64,000 bases of DNA from Fragum whitleyi (lineage: Eukaryota; Mollusca; Bivalvia; Cardiida; Cardiidae): contig OX411558.1 of NCBI GenBank assembly GCA_948146395.1, positions 38,700,850 to 38,764,849 on the forward strand. Direction: 5' to 3'. Of this stretch, positions 56,305-64,000 are shown in pieces. The translations under genes were made by a program, and so were the position numbers. The notes beneath the pieces are model-generated. The model had not been told where the DNA came from. It made no database searches and was given only the letters and a program-made list of their open reading frames with translations. Every line of letters starts with the position of its first letter. The first letter of the stretch is position 1.

Positions 56305-56494
56305 TATTGTTAGCTTCCACAGAAAGCAGTCCCGTAAAAATCGGTTTCTTTATTGAACTTTTTGTTTCATGATATTAAATCATCATTTGATGATAACTTC
56401 GCTTAACTTATTTCATTTATATGACACCTGTCTAGGAGAAAATGGGTCTAAGGTCATCTACGCGTAACTGAAAAGATTATGCTATTTTCTTCAA

Positions 56495-56527
<33 letters not shown>
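56495..56527. repeat. (GA)n microsatellite
   Basis: GAGA repeat with one AAAG interruption. Confidence 0.95.
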
Positions 56528-56529
<2 letters not shown>

Positions 56530-57097
56530 GGGAAAATGCGTTTTTAGTTCTTAATAAAGTAGGTCTAAATGTAAACTGTTTATTGATCATTTTACTTAAA
56601 TACTTAAAATCATGTGAACGTTGAAAACATTTTATTTTTGTTTCTATGGGTCTATGAAACTAAAACATTAAACATGCGGTATAAATACTCTAAGTGGCTC
56701 TTTGTGCATTGTGAGAGGTTTATTATAATTTCAGTTTTACATCTCCGTGAATTGAAAAAGAAAGCCCTTCATATCTTAAATGATTCTTTGCTCTTGTTAG
56801 CTAATAGCGTATGTAAATGTAAAACCCCCAATGATTTTGATATTTTGATACATTTTCGCGTTCAATTTTGTTCCCCGTGTATCGTAGAAAATTTCAATTC
56901 AATCTCTTCAATGATTATTTAAAATTTCTTATAAGTAAAAAAAGGGCGGGGGGGGGGGCAAACAGACAATGATAATATTAACAATTTAGACAATTATTCA
57001 TTGAAAATAATATCCATACTTTATAGCATTAGAAAGGCTTTCTTTACGAATTGTCCCTTCGGTTTTTACATTGTAGAGCATTCAAATAAAACAGTTG

Positions 57098-57158
57098 CGC
57101 CCGAACCCACGACCCTCAGATTAAAAGTCTGATGCTCTACCGACTGAGCTAGGCGGGC
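57098..57158 (-). pseudogene. tRNA-Lys(TTT) pseudogene with 12-base deletion
   Basis: The 5' half and anticodon arm match the other tRNA-Lys copies exactly, but the bases for part of the T loop, the 3' T stem and the inner acceptor strand are missing (GCGCCC joins GAACCCACG). It cannot fold a normal T arm. Flanks are still recognisably those of the array. Confidence 0.88.
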
Positions 57159-57368
57159 TGCTCGACACAATGGTCTTTAATTAAATAAATAAAATTTGAA
57201 AGTATTGCATCAGTCATTCGATAGTGTCGCATTAATCCTAATTCTTTAACCCTTCACAAAATGGAACGAGTGTTATTTCTAATGCGGATATAAAGGGGAT
57301 TCGATGGTTTCAAACGAATCCTCTCTAGATATTATGTATTTCATTGAAAATTAAGTAAATATTTGGTA

Positions 57369-57480
57369 CAGCTAAAAACATCGTGAAGTTGACAAAGTGA
57401 ATGATTATTTCAATTAATTAGGAATGAAAGTGAATGAAAGCGTGGAACGAGTTTTGAATGAATTCGGATATTTGCGGTAA
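57369..57480. mobile_element. CATT-rich MITE, truncated copy 10
   Basis: CAGCTAAAAACATCGTGAAG starts the element and GGAACGAGTTTTGAATGAAT follows; the right two thirds are absent. Confidence 0.6.
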
Positions 57481-58146
57481 ATATTTGGAATGACTCAACG
57501 TTCGTCCTGCACGTATAAAGCCCACGCGATAACCGCGTTATTGTATACAAATACTGGATCAATCCATGTAATAAGAAACACTATTCATTTTAATTAGTTG
57601 TCTTTATTATACCAAAAAAACATGCTCTAGGTTGTCTGAGTTGCGTAGTCGAGTGGATAAGGACGACAGAATACACGGCAAGCAGACCGAGCACGATCCT
57701 GCATTGCGGCATACTTTTTTTTCAATGTATATATTTAATAGAATGTGTTTTTTTTTTTAAATTATGCTACATGTTGTGCTAGTTTTGAAAATGCTTCAAT
57801 TGTCTGCACTATTTGTATAATTAGGTTGAAAAGAGTTATGTTATATTTACTTAACGGTAGGTTTGGATATTAAGCACGACTTATATATAGGCTGAAAATT
57901 CAATATTTATAAGATTGTTTGCTTAGAAATGGGATGAAATTGCCAAAACAATTGCGGACCAAAGGCTAATGTTTCATAATTCGATATTTTGTTGCATAGA
58001 ATCGAAATTCTTTCTCCGAACTGTCGTATCCCGTATATTTAATCATATAATATACATCTACAAAATAAAGAAATGAATAGAAAACAAATTTATCAGCGTG
58101 TATTTGATGATTAAAAAAAATAATTTTCTCGGAACAAGAACAAAAT
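57481..58146. other. End of tRNA array, decayed sequence
   Basis: Near 57636-57715 a degraded Leu-like tRNA sequence (GCGTAGTCGAGTGGATAAGG) is visible but its B box is poor; no gene. Confidence 0.45.
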
Positions 58147-58233
58147 CTGGAGCTGATAGGATACGAACCGGGATCGTCTTGGTATAAACCAGCCAATAGT
58201 CTAGCATGCGTATCCACTGAGCCATCACAGTCA
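58147..58233 (-). pseudogene. tRNA-like sequence with long variable arm
   Basis: On the minus strand an A-box-like TGGCTCAGTGGATACGC and a B-box-like CGGTTCGTATCC are about 45 bases apart with an extended variable region. Acceptor strands pair poorly and no clear anticodon can be assigned, so this is a decayed tRNA or SINE head rather than a working gene. Confidence 0.45.
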
Positions 58234-58313
58234 TTGATATACGTCACGGTATTTTAATTCTATTAAATCAGGTTGTGTACAGGGAGTTTATATTTTCTAT
58301 AAGTAACCTGCAC

Positions 58314-58415
58314 TATAGATCCACAAGTTTAAGTGAGTGATCAAAGGTCAATTTTGTCTATACCTGTACAGACAAAATTGACCTTTGATCACTCACTCTA
58401 AATTGCGGAACTATA
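58314..58415. mobile_element. 102 bp foldback element, copy 3
   Basis: Full-length copy; arms TATAGATCCACAAGTTTAAG / CTAAATTGCGGAACTATA outside and perfect TGATCAAAGGTCAATTTTG arms inside. Same length as copy 1, about 51 kb away. Confidence 0.9.
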
Positions 58416-59024
58416 CCTATAGAAAATATCGATACAACACTGTCAATGTTAGCATTATCGCGTTCAATTTATACATATAGGTAAACCACGCTATTCAAAT
58501 GTTTATAAACAGACTTTCGACGAGTTAATAAAGGTAAATTGGGGTCAACGATGTTTTTTGCTGTCACGGTATCTGACTATACTAAAGGATCCAAGAAATG
58601 CAAAACTACTGGCATATTTACCATCCTTTGAATACCATCGGTAAACGTCATGTGTCATAGCGTAAAAATAATATGCTTTCGAAACCAACATCATGAAGAA
58701 ACTTAAATTGAAACGACAAAAAACATTGAATATCGATAGGGAGAAAAACGTGTTTCGTGATGAGTTTCTTGACTCTATCAGTATATATCTGATTTCATTT
58801 GTAATCAAGTACCATTATCCCACGCTTGTTAAATTTCAGTTCAGTCCACACCTACTCCTGTCTATACCACATTTTCCCGCGTTTTCGAATACCGTGGTTG
58901 AACTATAAGGAGCGAGCATTCGAATTCAAAATATGATAAAATAATCCGTTATCCTGAATGACCTACATAATGATGCCACAGGTTAATATATAAGCTGCCT
59001 TTTCAAATGCTTTTTGGTGGTTTA

Positions 59025-59420
59025 TCGAGAAATAACGGTAGATTATCACTTGATAATCTCACCGCAAAAACAGTGAAATTATCAAAAACTTATACCCTGC
59101 TTTGTGTATTTCATCCTATCTGACGTCATCTGTGCGGGGCGAAATAAGTGACGTAACAATGAACGTTGCATAGCAATCACGCGCAAAAAGTCGCGCTTTA
59201 CGAAAATATGTCCTAAAAATTTCACATTTTGTCTCAATTTTGCAATAAAGAAATAGAATAATCGTTTGTTTTTCGAGTAAGATCGATTAATATTTCATTT
59301 CGTGAACAACTAAAGCGATATTTTCGTGGCTCTGCCACGCGTGAAAATATAGCTTTTGTTGTTCACTCAATGAATATAAATTGATCTTACACTGAAACAA
59401 ACGATTATCCTCTATATCAT
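59025..59420. repeat. Duplicated intergenic block, copy 2
   Basis: Same landmarks as 44440-44880; contains an imperfect hairpin around 59290-59370 (TTCGTGAACAACTAAAGC / GCTTTTGTTGTTCACTC). No coding frame. Confidence 0.75.
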
Positions 59421-59624
59421 CATTAAAAAGGGAACAATCTTAAGTTTAATTAAGTTTAAACAAAATCAAGCTGTAAATTCAATGTGTGTTGGCATTGAAA
59501 AGAGATTGCGAGAATGTTGTAGAAAACGTTGAGAATTAGAAAGAAATTACCCCATTTTCTTCAATGGATCCCTTTTTAATGCGTCCACTGCAAAAAAATC
59601 CGGTTTGTGTGAAAACAAAAGATT

Positions 59625-59659
59625 TCTGAGGTTCGTGGGTTCAACTCCCCCGGTGGGTG
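59625..59659 (+). pseudogene. tRNA-Lys 3'-half fragment
   Basis: Only TCTGAGG, the T arm (CGTGGGTTCAACTCCCC) and the acceptor 3' strand GGTGGGTG remain, followed by TACTGTTTTATCAG like the other tRNA-Lys 3' flanks. It is on the plus strand, opposite to the other Lys copies, and lacks the 5' half. Confidence 0.7.
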
Positions 59660-60559
59660 TTACTGTTTTATCAGAATAAATGTTCCTATTACCCTGAACT
59701 TGGTACAACAGAAAGTTTATATATCACAAGCAAAGCACATGTGAAATACGTAGACCTTATTTTAAACCATTTATGTTTTCATCATGGACATGGCTTTTTT
59801 ATTGACATTTGGACGAGGCCGTAGCCTGTTGGTTTCGGGAAAAATAAGCGTGGTTTTATGAAGAATTGGGAAACATTAGTTAAATGAAAGAAAGCATTAA
59901 AAGTAAGTTTCAAGTATCGTTTTCAAGACTTAATGATAAATGACCATATATAAGGGCGTTATCAGTGATAAATGTAATAGAAATATAACAGAAAATAAAT
60001 TTTGACGAAAATAAATCAACGTAATGCAAAAGGCCGAGATTGTTGGAAAATTTCTCTGTCACATGTTGGAAAAAGAGTCTTTCTTTGAATTGGGATTAAG
60101 CCTTTTCATAGGCTCCTGTTAAAGAACGACAAAAGAACTGAATGAAATTATTGACCTTGACAATTTGACATTGACGTTGGGCGAGATCCTTAGCTTAGTT
60201 TTCTAATAAAAGGTCTTGTTACAAGTAATAAGAATTTGAAATATGAAGGCTACATATGCGATATGTATTTTCTTCCTTTAAATTTATATAAAACTCGCTC
60301 CACATACTCTTTCTGACTCTGCGGAGATATGACGTCGGTCGGACGGCTGGACGGACAAACGGGCGGAAGGACGGGCGGACGTTCGCGCGTACAATACGGC
60401 GACTATATGCTCCACCGAATTTTTTTCGGGGAGCATAATAACTGTAAATTGATAAAAATTCAGTCTTTTAAATTATTTTCGTTGGACGTTTACATTCACC
60501 AGCGCTACTATGTGAGAACAATCCACTCAGATGTTTATAGCTTTTCAAAAAAGCAGTGA

Positions 60560-60763
60560 CCAATAAAATACATTCAATACTTCAAATTGATCAAATCTTT
60601 CCCGTGATTTTATTGGCTGGTGTGGATTTTAAAGTGTCTGATTGGTCATTGAATACACACTCAAAAATAATAATAAAAAAGGTTCAAAACTCGCTCCTTT
60701 CATTCGTTCCATTTCATTCCAAAATCATTCCAAAATCATTCACCTTATCAATTTTGTTAACTG
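60560..60763. mobile_element. CATT-rich MITE, right-end fragment
   Basis: AAAACTCGCTCC, repeated CATTCC motifs and ATTTTGTTAACTG, with TA next, correspond to the right third of the family. Confidence 0.55.
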
Positions 60764-61016
60764 TAAGCATTACGCTGGGAGTTTGTTTCCTGATCTAAAC
60801 CATGAGTTGGGGTAACGCTGTTATTCTGCGTAATAAATGAACTGGCAGGGCTGGGCTTAACCGTGACGTGATTTGGCGAGTTTACTTTTCAATGGCTTCG
60901 GTTCTTTCAAATTTAGTCGGAAATCATCTTAACGCGTGCAAATAACTGTATCCTAAAACCTGAAGGATGCACGTGCTTTGGGAGAGTGAACGCATTTCAT
61001 CGTTTGGTTACCAAGG

Positions 61017-61054
61017 CCTCGTAACTTCAGCTTGATTAAGCTGAAGTTACGAGG
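61017..61054. repeat. Perfect 17-base-arm hairpin
   Basis: CCTCGTAACTTCAGCTT, four-base loop, AAGCTGAAGTTACGAGG. Degraded relatives near 63.23 and 63.73 kb (GTTACGAGGTTTTGG, AACCTCGTGACTCCAGCTT). Confidence 0.9.
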
Positions 61055-62401
61055 ATTTGGTTACCAATCTACGATTTAAGGTCTCGAGTTATTTATGTCG
61101 ACTCTCTTTAGAAGTAGGTTATTTTAATTAAAAGCTCATTTCCCTTAACCTTAAGTGCATCGACCCGTTACTTAGGCTCCGCCCTGCCATGGCATTAATC
61201 ATCGATAATATAACTACAGTAACTTTATTCCCTGAAATACATGCAGATGCACATATGGCTTTTCTTTTTTCAGTTCTCCTCTGAATTTAATTTTAGGGTT
61301 GAAATATACTAAGGAAAAAAAGAAAGCATCCACCCTTCTTTTGCCAATATCTTTTACATCTGTATGATAAAATGGGCATTTAAAGTACCAATGAGTTTGT
61401 AGTGCTTCGTTTTCTTATACAGAAATCATTTTTTTCATTCAAACCTGTCATTTTTTGTGTTTTTCAAGAAATGTCGAAATCATTGTTTTTTACGTCGACG
61501 TAAGGCACGTATGAATTCGATCTTGAGTTTCTTCTGAGATGAATTTAACCTCTAAAGCTATGTGGTTAAGAAAACCAAACAAAAGTTATGTTCCGTACAC
61601 TACAGTCTTGTAACGACACCGAGAAAAACTTGACCACATGCGTTATAAAAAAATCGTCAAACGTTGAGTAAATCATATGAACTTTAGCTGAAAGAGAAGA
61701 AGAACAATAAAGACGTATGCTGACCATTTCTGATAGAGTAGTACTTTTATTCGCCCTCTTGAACTCAATGTAGCGACTAGGAAGACGTCATGCCAAATTT
61801 TCTCATTCACGTTGACGCGATTGCTTCCACGCTTTATAACCACCATTTTTAGATGGAAATGACATAAATGTTCTAACCTTTAAAGAGTCAAACTTTAAAA
61901 CCAAGCAAATTGCCATTTAACTGTTAACGGATGTAAGGCGTGCAATTTTCCTTGATATTCATACGAGCCTCTCCAATGAGCAAGAGGCAACGTTAATGTA
62001 GCAATACAAATGTTGTTTTGATATCAGCTAAAAACTGTAAGAGAGAATTTCGGATTGGTTTGCTTGATAGGGAACGTGCAGAAAGAATTCGGTATATTTC
62101 AGCTTTGAAACTGCTTAATATGTTCTTTGTTTGCGTTCATTTGACGTAAAATTGGCAGGAAGCAGCAGAAGGTTTCAAGTTGTCTTATCAATCCAGGGTA
62201 CCTAATGCGCTTATATTGCATTTTGTAAGCATAAAAAATGTCAGAAAAATAAATGATATAAAACAAATACTTAATTGAGGGTCTGCGGCTTTTGAAAATG
62301 ACCCCCTTGCTACGTTAAAACCCAAAATCGATAGCGTCTTCTTCAAATAACATCAAACTTTTCAATTTCAATTGAAAGTTTACAGGGCGTAATTTGCAAT
62401 A
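61055..62401. other. Intergenic, no gene seen
   Basis: AT-rich sequence without recognised repeats or motifs. Confidence 0.55.
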
Positions 62402-62953
62402 TATACTGTTCACAAAAAGTACAGGATATTTTAAGTTTGATTTGTGGTATTCTGGTCAGCTTGGGCATCCATACATCTTCATGGGCCCCGTTTTGGAATC
62501 ATCAACAAAGAAGCCAATTGTTCGAAATCCTGACAATATCTTACTGTGAGACAAAGGGTTGGACAGCAGTCTGGACTCACGTTCTTCTGATTTCCAGCAT
62601 ACCATTGACTCACTTACGGTTAGCTTTCATTAGACCTCACATTATTCCAACAAAATGGCGAATTGCGAAAATATGATAGAGATAAACACAAATTAGTTTT
62701 TATCGAAGTTATGCTCAACTAAATTAAGAATTTCCATTACAACATACGCCATGTTAAAATAAGCGCTTTAATCATCTTCTTAAATTCTGAATTTGCAGGA
62801 CATGTCTAGCAGGAAAGGGAATTCCACAATCACCATATTACCATGAGACAGCTGCTAGTTGGCCAAGAATAAGTAAGATTGTCCTAATTAGTTTGCAACC
62901 ACAATAACCTAATGGATTAATAGATTATCCCCTACTTTTTGTGAGCAGTATAT
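62402..62953. mobile_element. TACTG(T/C)TCACAAAAAGT-ended element (~552 bp)
   Basis: TATACTGTTCACAAAAAGTA at the left and CTACTTTTTGTGAGCAGTAT at the right are inverted, with TA at each end, as in Tc1/mariner elements. The 79-residue open frame inside was not recognised as transposase. Confidence 0.78.
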
Positions 62954-64000
62954 TTCATATAATTTCTGTGTACACTTTTAAGAAGTTTTATTGGGAGGAT
63001 ACTTTTTATTTTTGCTCCTTACATAACCAATTATGTGAGTGAAAAAGTTCGGACTGTTTGAATTAAAAAAAACTGTGCTTTTATGAGTAACATAATTTGT
63101 ACAATAATGTGTTCAAATACATAATTTTATTTTACATTTATATACGCAGTTTCACCTTTATACAAAATGCATTTAGCGCATTATTAGACGGCAACCCAAA
63201 CCTTAAAACTGCAACTTGAAAACAGCTGTAGTTACGAGGTTTTGGTCGCCCATTGGCCAATTTGCAATTGTTTTTACTTTTTTTTACTGGATATGATATT
63301 GATGGTTAATTGGATAAAAAGAAACATAATTTACTTTTTCGACCTAAACTTATAAACGATTAACGTATGATCTAACTTCAAAATTTACTTTATCGTTTTA
63401 GAGGCGTTTCATATTCATTTGTATTCAGCTCAGAACATATATAAATGATAATCAATATCTAGTCAAACAGTTTTAGCACAAAGACAGAATACACCTAACT
63501 TTTAAGGCTCCGAGAAGCAAATACTTGGACAAAAATTATCATGATACCACATTCAGCAATGTCTTTCTCGATATTCGAAGGGTAAACGTCATTTTCCCCA
63601 CAAAAGATCTTTTTTTGTTTGTTCTTGGTTCACAAGAGTCGTTGTTTTTAGTTAGAGAATATTTTCTTTCTCTGTTAATATTCGTTTTTATTTCTAAAAA
63701 AAACCCATCATCGGTGGGCTACAAAAACCTCGTGACTCCAGCTTATTCAAGCTGTAAGTTTTCCCGTAGCAAAGATTTGCTAAGTCGGGATACTCGTGAT
63801 GAAGTGATGGTCCAAAGTCTGGGTGTGAAAGCAGTATACACCCGATCGCATTCTACCACTTCAATGCACGTGCAAAGCGTGATATCGTTTCTAAATCGTT
63901 TAGCAAACGTTTACATTCTGAACACAAGGCTGGATTTCAGCATTCAGCTAAAAGGCATAATTTCACCTCCGAAAGTTTTCAGCCGGGTCCGGTAAATAAA
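62954..64000. other. Intergenic, no gene recognised
   Basis: A 156-residue plus frame (63525-63995) is the longest here, but its composition is unlike a globular protein, it overlaps a remnant of the CCTCGTAAC hairpin family, and no family was recognised. Confidence 0.45.

Noticed and set aside
63525..63995. 156-residue plus-strand open frame
   Set aside because: No motif, unusual composition, overlap with a decayed hairpin repeat, and no supporting splice or homology signal.

Overview
This window is animal nuclear DNA. It is AT-rich, has no operon-like packing and almost no long open frames, carries GT-AG introns and eukaryotic tRNA genes with internal promoters, and is dense in small DNA transposons (MITEs) and tRNA-derived SINEs. 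The repeat style and a TSP1-domain receptor gene fit a lophotrochozoan, most likely a bivalve mollusc. That placement is inferred from content; no species-diagnostic sequence was recognised.

One protein-coding gene can be reconstructed with confidence, on the minus strand from 36589 down to 25288. Eight coding exons splice in frame to a 711-residue type I membrane receptor: signal peptide, one degenerate Ig-like domain, three TSP1 repeats, one membrane helix, and a long acidic cytoplasmic tail rich in SH2-docking tyrosine motifs (four YxN and four YxxP). Nearly all of its introns carry repeats. The largest, 5.3 kb, is almost filled by sequence bracketed by matching transposon-like inverted ends. 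A 34-base exon sits between the membrane exon and the tail exon; skipping it would create an immediate stop and a tail-less receptor.

The right half (47.5-59.7 kb) holds a small tRNA array. Four full-length tRNA-Lys(TTT) copies alternate with four initiator tRNA-Met(CAT) genes, followed by broken tRNA-Lys copies. Recurrent spacing near 2.1 kb and shared flanking sequence point to tandem duplication, with later MITE insertions.

The rest (0-25 kb, 36.6-47.5 kb, 59.7-64 kb) is gene-poor and made largely of repeat families defined here by comparing copies within the window. They include a ~430 bp TA-flanked MITE with internal CATT repeats (at least nine copies), a ~916 bp element with TATAGTCCG ends, a 966 bp foldback element flanked by TTAA whose empty site is present nearby, a 102 bp foldback element carrying paired TGATCAAAGGTCA sites, a ~240 bp GAGCCTGTGCG-ended family and a ~273 bp family. 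No CRISPR, rRNA, prokaryotic or viral gene was seen.
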